Assembly (NCBI GenBank): GCA_039809345.1
Contig: JBDHUW010000002.1
Location: forward strand, 1 to 64,000
DNA: 64,000 nucleotides
From: JBDHUW01 sp039809345
GTDB lineage: Bacteria > Patescibacteriota > Gracilibacteria > Absconditabacterales > Absconditicoccaceae
Direction of reading: 5' to 3'
Below are positions 52,184 through 63,056 of the stretch, in pieces. The first letter of the stretch is position 1; each line of letters starts with the position of its first letter. The notes under the pieces were generated by a model, which saw nothing but the letters and a program-made list of their open reading frames with translations, ran no database searches and was not told the DNA's origin. The translations under genes were made by a program, and so were the position numbers.

Positions 52184-52324
52184 CGCTATTTACATATTAT
52201 AAAACACATATATTATATAAACCTTCCCACCTATTTCAAGATAGAGAATCCACAGCGCAAAAGAATTGCAATTACCCTCAAAATGAGTATAGTAATGTAA
52301 AGATTTATCTTTTATAGTTTTCAT

Positions 52325-53326
52325 ATGTTCAAAAAGTATCTCTCTACGATTCTTTGATATATCGGTGTTGGTTTCATATCTGGTGCAGTGAGCCATGGAT
52401 TTTTCACCTGAACTAGAAGTTTGTTGATGGCAGGTCTATGAATTATCCTGTTCGTAATTCATCAGTACTTAGATGACAATCAAAAGAAAGACTACAAAGA
52501 AATTATCGTATATGGCTTACTCTTTTCTTTGGCAGTTGGTATGGTTTCATGAGGCCTTCAACACTTTCTTGATAGTCCTACGAGAAGTATTTGGATCATA
52601 CCAGTATGATTTGTACTGTCGTATGTCATTTATGGGCTACATGTCAAAAATACTAATTGGCAAAAAAATAGCATCATCGCGTTGGGGTGAGGATTTATTT
52701 TGTTCGCATTATCAATTGCTGCATACTATATGTTGCCACAATCGCTCTATTCACCTTTGAGCTGACATCATGGTGAGGAGAATATAAATGATCATGCGTG
52801 TGTTGGGAATGAGTGTAAAAAAGATATGTCACACATGAATTGAATGGGGTGACACGAAGATATGGCACACACGTCAGATGGTACACATCACAACCATTCG
52901 GTAGAAAGCGAAGAAATGTTTCTCATTGATATGATCCCACATCACCAAGAAGCAATCGATAGTGCCAAGATCATGCTTGCTAGGTCGGAAAATGCAGATG
53001 TCAAAAAGTTAGCTGAAAATATCATACGTACTCAGTCTGAAGAAATCACTATGATGACTCAATGGCTCAAAACTCGATATCCAACCACTACCAAAAAGAG
53101 CACCTATACGCCTATGATGTCTAATCTCAATCTCGTATCATGAAAGGCACTCGATGAACTCTTTCTCAAAGATATGATACTGCATCATGAATGAGCTGTC
53201 AAAATGGCACAATCAGTGCTTGCTCTCCCACACCGTGTGGAAACTATGAATCTAGCGAATGGGATTATCAAAGCACAAAATGAAGAGATCAAATTGATGA
53301 ACTCTTTGTTGGAAAATAGCCAATAA
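52325..53326 (+). CDS. Membrane protein with C-terminal DUF305 (ferritin-like) domain
   Basis: 333 aa, ATG 52325 to TAA. Residues 1-150: four or five hydrophobic helices (GYIGVGFISGAVSHG; VIYGLLFSLAVGMVSGG). After a His/Met-rich linker (DMSHMNGMGHEDMAHTSDG) comes DUF305: FLIDMIPHHQEAIDSAKIML and a second copy ELFLKDMILHHEGAVKMAQ, with the family's MIxHHxxAI pattern. DUF305 domains lie outside or in the periplasm and probably bind metals. More than ten TGA as Gly. Confidence 0.85.
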
Positions 53327-54487
53327 TTATGCGCGTTTCTTCGCGTGTCCAGAAAACGGATGATTTTCAATTACAGGAATATCTTGTTTGATTACTTTGA
53401 TAATCTCTTTGAGATACTTTTTCTCATCGCTATCACAAAAAGCAATTGCTACTCATTTTGCTCCTGCTCTACCAGTACGTCCAATACGATGTACATATGT
53501 TTCTGGTTCTGTAGGGATATCATAAATAAACACATGAGAAAGTTCATTGATATCTATTCATCTTGCTGCGATATCAGTCGCTACCAAGACTCTAATTTTC
53601 TTGTTTTTCAAATTCTGTAGTGCAGTTTGTCTAGCGCTTTGAGATTTATTGCCATGAATCGCCGCAGTAGTGATACCAGCTTGTGCAAGTATCTTAGAAA
53701 CCTTATCTGCTCCATGCTTTGTCCTAGTAAATACCAGCGCGCTTTCAATAGACGTATCTTTCAACAAATGTACCAACAAAGCTCTTTTGTCTACCTTCTC
53801 TACAAAATATAATTCTTGCTTGACTGTGGCAACTGTAGATGAAACCGGTGAAACCATCACCTTGATAGGATCTTTGAGAATCGTGTGTGCAAGTTCCATG
53901 ATCGGCGCAGGCATAGTGGCAGAGAAAAAGAGTGATTGTCTCTTGTTTGGCAATACCTTGAGAACTTTTTTGATATCATTGATAAATCCCATATCCAGCA
54001 TACGATCAGCCTCATCCAATACAAACATTCTAATATGCGCTAAGCTAATATGCCTTTGGTTCATCAAATCAAGCAATCTACCTGGCGTCGCAATCACTAC
54101 ATCTACTCACTTGCGAATAGCTTTGACTTGCGGAGCTTGTCCTACCCCACCGAAAATCACTGTATGCGATACTCAAGTACCTGCGCCATATGCTGAGAAA
54201 TTTTCTCATATTTGTATTGCTAATTCTCTTGTTGGTGTCAGAATAAGTGCGAGTATTTTTCACGTTGGTGGAGTTTGTTTTTTGTATGCATGGAGCAATT
54301 GTATCATAGGAATTGCAAATGAGGCTGTTTTACCAGTCCCGGTTTGAGCACATCAGAAAATGTCTTTTCACTCTAAAATCAATGGAATAGATTTTTCTTG
54401 AATTGGAGATGGCGAATCATATCAAGCAGTTTGGAGCGCCTTCAAAATCGGAGAAATCAAGTTTAGCTTTTCAAATGTCAATGTCAT
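53327..54487 (-). CDS. DEAD-box RNA helicase
   Basis: 386 aa, ATG 54485-54487 to TAA 53327-53329 (adjacent to the DUF305 stop). Q motif GYDSPSPIQEKSIP, motif I AQTGTGKTASF, Ia PTRELAIQI, Ib TPGRLLDL, II VLDEADRML, III SATMP, V ATDIAARGIDI and VI HRIGRTGRAG. ATP-driven RNA unwinding in ribosome assembly or decay, possibly with PNPase. The Gly in FGCAQTG and ARGID are TGA. Confidence 0.95.
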
Positions 54488-54579
54488 AGAATATAGTTCA
54501 CAAGAGTAAAATTGTGGTGGTATACAATGAGTATATATATTGTGAAGCTATATACTAGGAGGAAGTGAGTGAGAAAATA
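54488..54579. promoter_or_regulatory. Short intergenic gap, helicase promoter side
   Basis: AT-rich 92 bp between the Res gene end and the helicase start, containing GTATATATATTGTG-like sequence. No clear -35/-10 pair can be assigned. Confidence 0.3.
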
Positions 54580-57249
54580 TTATTTTGTATCTAGAGAAAT
54601 TATCTCCTTCCACGTTTGTACTGCAAAACTTTCAAAATCCTCTTGTTTAATATACAATGCTTTATAATGTACTGAATCATGCATTGATGCTTCTAGACAA
54701 AATTGTCTCAATCTCTCAACTTTCTTCAAATCATTTACTTCTTCACGGCCTTTTGTCTCAATAATAGTGATATCACCGTTCATATGTTTTACAAAGAAAT
54801 CAGGATAGTAGTGAGAGATATTATTTTTAGTATCTTGATAGTCTATCCAAATATTGAGTTGTTGGTAATTTTTTGCAAAACTAACTATCTCCCCCTTTGA
54901 AGCAATATAATCCAACACCTGTGCAAATTCTACTTCAAACTCACTATCTCACACAATTGTATTGAAAATGCTAAACTTGGGTGAATATTGACTATGAGAT
55001 CTCGGCTTGATCCAGAATTCTCTCGTGCTGCTTAACTTTTTATATTGCATAATAGTAGTTTCATCTTTCTGTTTGATAGTGTGATTGTTGATTGCTTGTT
55101 CGAAACATATCATGATAGTTCTTTGTATAATATTATCCGTAAGATTCTTTGCAGTTTGCAGATCATCTAAATCAACTGGTGTTTCAAACAGATAATATTG
55201 CACAAATTGCTTTACCTTTGGATAGAGCTGAGAAAATGTCATATGTCCAAGTCTAAGTTTCCTGATAAGTTGTTTTGTATACCAATCAATAATATCTCTG
55301 GAAGATGCTACCTGACCAAAATCTACAATACTTTCCTTCACCGTAGCATCATTTTCAAACACACTAACAAAAGAAAATGTATGTAATTCACTTTCTGGAT
55401 AGTGTTTCATCTGCATCTTTTGTGTGAGATAGGATTCAGGAGTGATAGATCCAATCTCTTTGGTATCTCTCCACAGACTATTTGTCATAATAGGGATAGC
55501 AATATCAAGTTTTGATATATCCTTATGTGGATTCATATCATCCACATCAATCAACAATGAAGTATCTGTTCTCGATCATCACATAGATCACTCTTCTAGT
55601 TTCACTCACTCATCTCTCAGCTTTTCTACAATCTGCATAAATGCATCTGTACCAATTACAGTCAAATATTCCTTCTCAGGATTGTTTCTGTCTATTCTTC
55701 TCAATCCTCTCCCAATAGTCTGTTCAGGCAAGATTTCATTTTGTGTAGTAAATTGTCTCAATCACACAATAGTAGTTACATTTTTCACATCCCATCATTC
55801 TCTAAGCATCAACACTGATACTACAGCTAGATATTGATTATGATCTATATTGTTGGCAGCTTCTCTCAATTTTTTCAATTCATCTTGGTTTTGTTTACTA
55901 TCACCTTCTGCTAAATCTCAATTTTTCTTGGTATGAATCACCAATACCTTTCATGCTAATTGCGTATACGTATTTTCTAAATATTCAGCAACCTCATCAC
56001 AATTTTTAGTATCATCCGTCATCACAAACAATACAGCTTTCTTGTTTTGTTTTTGGTACTCTTCATGAGATTTTTGTCGCTCTATCACTCATAAATCAAT
56101 ATGATTTTTGAATCTTTCGCTATAACGGATTCAAGGACTATCCACAAGCTTTTCTCTATCTTCCTTTCTAGGTATAAGTGGCGTTTTCACGATATTTTGT
56201 GCAATCGCTTCAGCGAGTGGATAATCGGTAATCGTTTGAGGGAAGATTCATCATTTGTCATTTTTGGGAGTTGCCGTTACATCTATATGCAACGATAGTT
56301 CCAACCCTCTTTGTCTCAATCCATACACAATATCTTGAATATTTTTGAACCAAGAAAGCGATGAGTCCCAAATGTGATGTGCTTCATCATTGAGAATCAT
56401 CAATTCATCTACCTCTCTGACGATTTTCCCCAGATCGACATCACTTGCACGAGTGTCATTCATCGCCTTTTGTCAGATGAAATAATCTATCAAGTTTTCG
56501 TCGTCAGGTGATGCTATGCGTTGATGAGACAAACTCACACGATGGATATTTGTCAGAAATATATTTCCAATTGGGGAAAGCGTAGACACATCATCTTGTA
56601 AATGTACCTTCACTGGAGAAAAATCAGTTTTCCAGTCATGTCATGCTCGACCATTTTCCGGTACAGCAGGATCAGTAAAAAAGATACTCAATCCTTCAAA
56701 ATCTCATTTCAATCTATCAAGCACAATAATATTTGGAGCAATCAACAAAAAGTTTCTTGATAGTGTAGAATACTCTTCATACATTTTGTGGAAAAAGCTC
56801 CACACCATGATAAGACTCAGAACCTTAGTTTTTCCTGCACCCGTAGCCATTTTGATCACATACCTTGTCCAATCTTCATCAAAATATTTCCCTTTGAGTT
56901 GCCCAGATCCATCATATTTTGGGAACTCTTGAAATGGCACAAACTTCTCTACCTCATGCAAATAAATGACGGTTTCTATCGCCTCTCTCTGTGCAAATGA
57001 GTATTGAAATGGCCTACCACTGGTGCTTGTATTCTCTTTTTGAAATCGTCGTTTGAGTAAACTTTTGCTTGTATTACTCGCTCATTGATACTCATTTGCT
57101 CTCCATGCAAAAACCTTTTCTCTAATTTTGTGCACAAGTGGAGGAAGAAATTTGAGATAATTTTCTTCTGTCAAAAGTCACGCATCAGGAGCTCGCCTTT
57201 GATCAGGTGCTAATATATCATATGGATTGGAAATAAATCAACTCTTCAT
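54580..57249 (-). CDS. Type III restriction enzyme, Res subunit
   Basis: 889 aa, ATG 57247-57249 (TAG upstream in frame) to TAA 54580-54582. SF2 helicase: Walker A IKMATGAGKTKVLSL, Walker B LNDEAHH, VTATPKN, and motif VI EQTIGRGLRRI near residue 560. The C-terminal endonuclease has HYYPDFFVKH...ITIIETKGRE, the PD...ExK catalytic motif. Cuts DNA at two head-to-head sites with Mod. Broken into about four fragments under the standard code; all in one frame here. Confidence 0.93.
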
Positions 57250-57273
57250 CTCTTCATACCAAAAAAACTAAAA

Positions 57274-59388
57274 TTATACCTTAGTCTGTATCACCGTCAT
57301 ATTATCATTTCCAAAGATATCTACTACTTTGATAGCTATGTACTTGGTCCCACCAGTTTCATAAATATGTGGAGCAGTGACAAGCTCTAGCGTTTTTTGT
57401 TTCTTGGTTTTGAATGACTGCCACTCATTTTCAAATACGTATCTACCTGTGAAAACAGATTGTTCAGATAAGTCGCTTCCGATCTGTCTGATAGTTTCTT
57501 TGTGTGACATATAATCAAAATCTACTGCTCGATAATCAATTCGATCAGTTCGATGCTTGGTCAAATCTTCCTGAGATACAATATTTCATGTACTATCTTT
57601 TTTGATTTTCCAAATTTTTCCATTTTCCATCACAATGCCTTCTTTTTCTGGTTTGATTTTTGCTTTTGCATTTTCAATATTTTCCTGCGTATAGTATACA
57701 GCAAAATCCTCTAGCGATACTGATACTGTATTGTATCATACCTTGGTTACTTTTCATTCAATATATGCCACATCAAAAAATTTCACTGCATCATCTGCAA
57801 CTACTCTTTTGTCAAATACATCTCTAGGAATATATTTGAGCTGTAGATTAATCCCACGAGATTTCGCTTCATCGATAGTCGTACTCGCTCACATGGCAAA
57901 CTCAAATCATAGTACATGCAACTGCGTGAATCCACCTCTCTTTGCTTCATCCAACGCCTGCATGATATGTGACTGATCTACTGGAAAATCAATTGGTCAA
58001 ATAGATACCACTGCAGAATCTTTGCGAGCATGCAAATAGCTATATCATGCCAAACCAGTAGCTTTGTATGCGTTGGTAATCAACTCTGTATACAAGTGAA
58101 TCTTTTGTTGATCCAACTGATCACCAAATTGGTCAGCATGGTCCTTGGCAAGGTGCTTAGTCACGAAAAACGATCTCTCATATTGCCCTAGGTTGAGTAT
58201 TTCAAATGCTCTATAATCTTTCCCCTCTGCAAGCATTTGTCTTTGTGTAGAAATCATTCTCTTGCGAGTAGTATGAATACCAAATTTTCCTAAATCTGAA
58301 CCAATTCGTTTTCTACCAAGTTTTTCAGCAACAGCAAGTGTAGTTCAAGATCAACAGAAGAAGTCTGCAATGAGATCTCAGGGGTTAGATGAAGCTTCAA
58401 TAATTTTTTCTAATAAATTTTCTGGTTTTTGAGTAGGATATCCTATTTTTTCTGAACTTACTCATAATAGTCACACTTCCCACATAGAATGTTCAAGCAC
58501 ATCTTCTTTAATTATATAAACTGGTTTACCATTTTCATCACGAACCATCTCTGCTTTACCAGTTTTAGAATTATACTTCAATTTTGGTCATTTCACTTGT
58601 CAATCTTTGCGTTTTTTTCTCAGTTCATTCCAAATATAATTCGATGACTTATTATACCAATATATGGTATCTGTAACTTGATGAAATTTCTTAGATTTTG
58701 CTTTAAGTCAAGAATTTGAATAATACCATATTATCTCATTTCTAAAATTATCTTTACCAAAAACTTCATCCATAATTAATCTTATGTGACTATTTACCCT
58801 CCAATCACAATGCACATAAATACTTCCATCATCAGCCAACAAATCCTTCATCAATTTCAACCTTTCATAGATCATCGAGATGAAACTATCAGCTCATTTC
58901 CCTCGTGTATCACGATATGCAATCTCTTCAAGGATAGATGGAGACTTGGTATATTCATCTTCACCTAGTTCGATCTTCATTGAAAAATCTGCTCCTACGT
59001 CAAATGGTGGATCGATATAGATGAGTTTGAGTCATCAAGCTTTTTTGATTTCTTCTCTCATTGGACCATACAGTAGTGATGAGAGGATAAGTTTATTGTC
59101 TCACCATATTAGTTTATTTGTCCATCATGTTTGTTGTCTTCCTCTCATATCAAAGAGTCATGCTTGGATATTATTTGATACTTCATTTCTCGGTTCATCA
59201 ATTACTTCTATCGTTTGAAAAGGCATTGCAACGACAGTTGTTTCATTTGTTTTGCCATTTCGTACTAGTTCTACCTGATTTTTATCTGCAAATAACAAAA
59301 AACGATACTCGTCTGGGAGTGGTTTTCATTGTTCAAGATGATCTAGGATGTCACGTTTCTGTGCATCCGTTAGATTCAAATGAATCAT
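57274..59388 (-). CDS. Type III DNA methyltransferase, Mod subunit
   Basis: 704 aa, ATG 59386-59388 to TAA 57274-57276. Beta-class N6-adenine methylase: motif IV LKLIYIDPPFDVGADF, TRD in the middle, then motif I IADFFCGSGTTLAVAEKLGRKRIGSD. It gives sequence recognition for both methylation and cutting with the downstream Res gene (24 bp). FCG and other Gly are TGA. Recognition site unknown. A structured small RNA lies upstream at 59455-59635 on the same strand. Confidence 0.93.
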
Positions 59389-59454
59389 GTAAAAAGTGCG
59401 ATGAGTTAAAGCACCACACTTTGGAGATATGTTTTGTATATATTTTTTACATAA

Positions 59455-59635
59455 ACAAAAAGCACCCCTGCATGTGGTGCTATAACTTCTCAAATCGCAT
59501 CGTCTTGTGAACTAGCAACTGATAGGTATCCACACACAAGGGTGCTTTTACGTTCAGTTACTAAGTTCTGTGACAAGACGAGCTTTCCGTATTAGAAGTT
59601 CAGATGCGATTTGTATATTTGAGAGTTATAGCTCC
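59455..59635 (-). ncRNA. Structured small RNA, about 180 nt, 6S-like rod
   Basis: Minus-strand unit with its own promoter, start GGAGC near 59635 and a terminator hairpin AGCACC...GGGGTGCT followed by TTTTTG near 59457. The 5' and 3' ends pair (GCTATAACT-CTCAAAT with ATTTGAGAAGTTATAGC), followed by AAATCGCATC / GATGCGATTT, GTCTTGT / ACAAGAC and GAACTTAGTAACTG / CAGTTGCTAGTTC, with one bulge of about 20 nt on the 5' side. No long conserved frame. Size and rod shape recall 6S RNA, which binds RNA polymerase; the family is not proven. Confidence 0.6.
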
Positions 59636-59638
59636 TGT

Positions 59639-59667
59639 ATACTACAAAAATTCTGGGGTATTGCAAA
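59639..59667 (-). promoter_or_regulatory. Promoter of the small RNA
   Basis: On the minus strand TTTGCA (59662-59667), 17-bp spacer, TAGTAT (59639-59644), about six bases before the predicted first G. No gene start is near other than the RNA. Confidence 0.55.
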
Positions 59668-59799
59668 GGAAATTTTTTTTAGAGGTGTGATTTTTGAATT
59701 AAAAATATTGATTTTGAGAATTGTTTTCGTAATATATAGATACAAATGTCCTTCGGGATCCTTCTCGTTGTAGCAATGCAATGAGAGAAACAATAAAAA
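59668..59799. other. Intergenic, nothing coding seen
   Basis: AT-rich DNA between the small-RNA promoter and the end of the MazF-like gene; only short frames that clash with hairpins. A GTCCTTCGGGATCC palindrome near 59749 is unexplained. Confidence 0.4.
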
Positions 59800-60204
59800 T
59801 TAGAGACACAGCTCTCTAATTTTTTCTTTTATAATCAACATTTCATCTTCACTGACATATCATATTTTATCCATAAATCTTTTCTTATCAATCATCTTTA
59901 GCTGTGAAAGTATACATCTTGAAGGAGCTCCAAAATCACAACTAGTAATAGTGTGATAAAAAACCGAATTATGCTCAGATATTTTTCTTTTATGCGTCAG
60001 AGGCACAACAGTATACAGACTTCATACAATTTTTAGAACGAGAGCTGGTCTACGAAAATCCTTCTTACCATCTTGCTCAAATCACACATTGATACCTAAT
60101 TTCACATACCATATATCTCTTACATTGATAAATACACCATCCATCACTTTATCTATTAGAGATTTTTTGATCTCATTCCATCAATCAAAATCTTTTTCTG
60201 TCAT
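59800..60204 (-). CDS. MazF/PemK-family toxin-like protein
   Basis: 134 aa, ATG 60202-60204 to TAA 59800-59802. MazF pattern: FINVRDIWYVKLGINVGFEQDGKKDFRRPALVLKIVGSLYTVVPLTHKR, the GdI-w...G-E...RP-vV sequence of ribonuclease toxins, then a helical end. No antitoxin is visible next to it, so the toxin may be orphaned or tamed. The stop codon lies in a terminator hairpin (AAATTAGAGA / TCTCTAATTT). TGA codes four Gly. Confidence 0.75.
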
Positions 60205-60209
60205 AGCAT

Positions 60210-60233
60210 AAAAAACGAGAAAATAAATCCTCG
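60210..60233 (-). terminator. Terminator, copy 2 of the repeated module
   Basis: CGAGA-AAATAAAT-CCTCG hairpin with five As on its left side (a U-run on the minus RNA). Shares ATAAATCCTCGATT.TATAG with 15213. It serves the NYN gene. Confidence 0.55.
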
Positions 60234-60345
60234 ATTATATAGCAAAACACACACTAGAAAACTAAGAATAAACTAAGACAAATCATCCTCTTTCTACAAA
60301 TATTTTTCCAAAGAAAATATTGATTTTTAACTACACTTTCTTATA

Positions 60346-60897
60346 CTATACTTGTTCACCCGAGGAAAGAGAGTCCTGCTTTCTTCCTCACAAAAGAGCA
60401 TCTCATTCAGTTGAGATCTCTTTTTTTGATATCAAATGGGAAAGGTCTTTTAGTGACTGTATATTTGATCATGACGCATGTCTGAGTTGGGAAGTAGTTT
60501 TATCTAAGTTTGATACCAATAATCTGCCTAGCTTACATTCATTTTTTAATCTCTCAACCAATGTATTAAAATCCCCATCTCAAGAAACGATAAACGCTTT
60601 CTCTAAACAATTAAGATGTAAATCATCCATTACATGCATTGTAAGATCTACATCAATGTTTCACTTAATTGCCCCATTACTTTGTATAGATGTTTGCTTA
60701 AAAACTAATCTATATCATATATCTGTCATTTTTTTATAGAGATTTGCCAATTGAGGCAAATAACCAATAAACATTTTGACAGCATCTGGCGTAAACTTAT
60801 TATGCAGATACTCATAAAAAAGTACTCGGTCAATAACTCGTCATGTGCTTTGCACTCATTTATGAATATTTTGTGTATCTATATAGACTATTTTCAT
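60346..60897 (-). CDS. NYN-domain (LabA/DUF88-like) nuclease-like protein
   Basis: 183 aa, ATG 60895-60897 to TAG. PIN-like acidic residues are present: IVYIDTQNIHKG, KGNIDVDLTMHVMDDL and AFIVSGDGDFNTLV, plus the Ser/Gly SGDGD turn of NYN domains. These are metal-dependent ribonucleases or RNA-binding proteins. Several Gly including SGDGD use TGA. The tail ALLGGRKQDSLSSGEQV is probably disordered. Confidence 0.82.
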
Positions 60898-60902
60898 ATT
60901 GC

Positions 60903-60929
60903 AAAAAAATCAAAGATATAAACCTTTGA
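60903..60929 (-). terminator. Terminator, copy 3 of the repeated module
   Basis: TCAAAG-ATATAAAC-CTTTGA hairpin, with seven As to its left. It follows engB and shares the flank GATTCTATA..AAAAT and AACTAAGAATAAACTA with the other copies. Confidence 0.55.
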
Positions 60930-60967
60930 TTCTATATGAAAATACCGACCAAAAAACTAAGAATAAA

Positions 60968-61600
60968 CTATGAAAAAAATCACTTATTCATTTCGTGTAT
61001 CGCTCTCACTACCTGAGCGGTTGATTGCCTTTTTTCTGCACTCGTTACATAGTGCTTCGGTGGCTCCTCCCTGTGTAGGCGCAACTCCTTGAGCATCAGT
61101 GCAATATGTGCAGATACCTCTTTCTGACTGACCTTGTCGCTCTTGGTATAGATGAGAGAAAAAGGCTTTTGCATAGCTGAAAGCTGAGCGATAAACTCTA
61201 TATCAAGTTTCTGAGGAGTTAATCTACTGTCGACCAATACGAAAATATGTGCGATGTTTGGCCTATATTTCAGATACTCGTCAATCATTAATTCCCATTT
61301 GGTACGCTCCTCTCTTGTGACTTTGGCATATCCATATCATGGCAAATCCACCAAATATCGGTTTTGAGAATCTCACTCCTCTGCTTCGCTCACTATATCA
61401 AAATAATTTATCAGTTGCGTTTTGCCAGGTTGTCAGCTTGTTTTAGCGATCTGTTTTTTGTCACATATCGCATTGATCAAACTCGACTTGCCTACATTGC
61501 TTCTTCATATAAAAACATACTCAGCCTTCGATGCCGGTGGACACAATGCTAAGCTAGGGCTACTAATCACAAATGATGAAGAAACAACTTTGGTTGACAT
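60968..61600 (-). CDS. engB: Ribosome-biogenesis GTPase EngB (YsxC)
   Basis: 210 aa, ATG 61598-61600 to TAG. G1 YVFIGRSNVGKSSLINA, G2-like KTSGQPGKTQLINYF, G3 LVDLPGYGYAKVTREER, G4 YTKSDK and G5-like SAEK: the EngB set. It is needed for large-subunit assembly. The first Gly of the G1 loop and those of QPG and DLPGYG neighbours are TGA. The start codon overlaps the start region of the DUF2177 gene on the other strand. Confidence 0.93.
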
Positions 61601-61655
61601 GTTCATATGTATACTTATATACTGGGCAATAGCAATTTATTCTCTTATCACACAC

Positions 61656-62057
61656 ATGGCTTCATCATATATTCTTTCATACATTGCCTGACTAATCAGT
61701 CTCGTAGTCCTTGATTACATTTGGCTATGAGTGATTATGCAATCCTCTATACAGAAACGACTTTGATGACTGATGAGAGAAAAGATCCTGATCTGACCAG
61801 CAATAGCATTCTATGTGCTCTATACGATTGCCATCATCATTTTCGCTACCTCACCTGCACTCGCCAAACAATCACGACTCACAGCTGCTCTATATGGATG
61901 ACTTCTTGGGTTCACCGCATATATGACATATGACATGACCAATCGAGCTACCCTCAAAGCACGACCAGTAGCTATGGTGTTACCTGATATCCTCTGGGGA
62001 ACGTTTGTCACTGCAGTCGTTGCTGTGATTGCGTATTTTGTGTATAATGCGCTATAA
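61656..62057 (+). CDS. DUF2177 membrane protein
   Basis: 133 aa, start ATG 61656 chosen over 61599 because the family begins with this first helix. Four helices: YILSYIAGLISLVVLDYIWLGV, AIAFYVLYTIAIIIFA, LTAALYGGLLGFTAYMTYDMTNRATLKARP and DILWGTFVTAVVAVIAYFVY. The TYDxTNxATLKxWP-like stretch is the DUF2177 signature. Function unknown. Its stop (62055-62057) touches the stop of the opposite gene. Confidence 0.85.
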
Positions 62058-63017
62058 TACTCCAATATGCTTTAGGAGCGCTTGCTTGTGATCAGCAAAA
62101 GCAAACTCTGTCACTGGCATAGCTATGATTTCTTCTGGCGATAGATAAAGAAGCTCAGTTATATCATCATTACCGACTGGTGTTCAGTCCAATATTTCTG
62201 CCTCATAGACAAATGCAATCACGCGATCTCTAGGGTCTCTGTGAGGATCATCATGTATCAAAAATGGAGTATCGTTGCGCAAAATGATCTTTGCTGCTCT
62301 GTCATCAGGTGAAAAAAGTTCCTCATACCCCTCTCTCAAAGCGCATTCTTTCAGAGTTTCACCTGGATCCAAATGTCATCACAACAATGCCAACCCATAT
62401 GGTGCAAATTTTCTTTTTCAAACAATATACTTTCCCTGTTTCATGATGATCAAATCTGTAGCAATCTTAGGTTCTTTGGGTTGCAATGTATCAATCTCTC
62501 TGATGATATCTTCTGCAGATATTTCATGAAGCACATCAAGCACTTCTGTAGAAACAGAGAGCGCCAAAGTTTTCCAATCTCATTTCCCTATTTGATATCT
62601 AATATGTGTTCATCTATATGGCACCAATGCAAAATCAGGCTTTATAATATTCTTTTCTGGTCGTATTTCTTGTACGATGGGATTTCAGGAAATTATGGTA
62701 TCAAATGGTGGAAATGTGTTTTCAATGTATGATTTTCGTTGTCCATTGTCACCAAAGTCCATCACAGAACATACTTCTACTTCCACTTCAGGATACTCTC
62801 TCCTCAGTGCACATATAAGCGCATCTGCTATTTTTTTTCTTTCTTCCAATGTAAAAGGATTTTCTTGTGTTCTTTCTTTGTCTGCGCTTCAGATTCAAAG
62901 AATCATCTTCTTGATTCATTGCTCAACACCTTGTTTCATAGCTGATAAATGCCCATTGTGCCCAGGTTGAAGACGAGAGAAAAAAACACAAGTAGAAAAA
63001 TTATTGCTGGCTGCCAT
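62052..63017 (-). CDS. NMN adenylyltransferase-Nudix hydrolase fusion
   Basis: 321 aa, ATG 63015-63017 to TAG. Residues 1-180: adenylyltransferase with FFSRLQPGHNGHLSAMKQG (HxGH motif) and a GSADKERTQENPFTLEERKK-type loop as in NadM. Residues 190-321: Nudix box GGHLDPGETLKECALREGYEEL. Such fusions make NAD from NMN and hydrolyse ADP-ribose or related compounds, keeping NAD salvage linked. The adjacent ADP-ribosylglycohydrolase fits the same theme. Confidence 0.9.
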
Positions 63018-63056
63018 GAGTGCAAAGTATAAATGATAAAAAATAGAATTTGTTGG

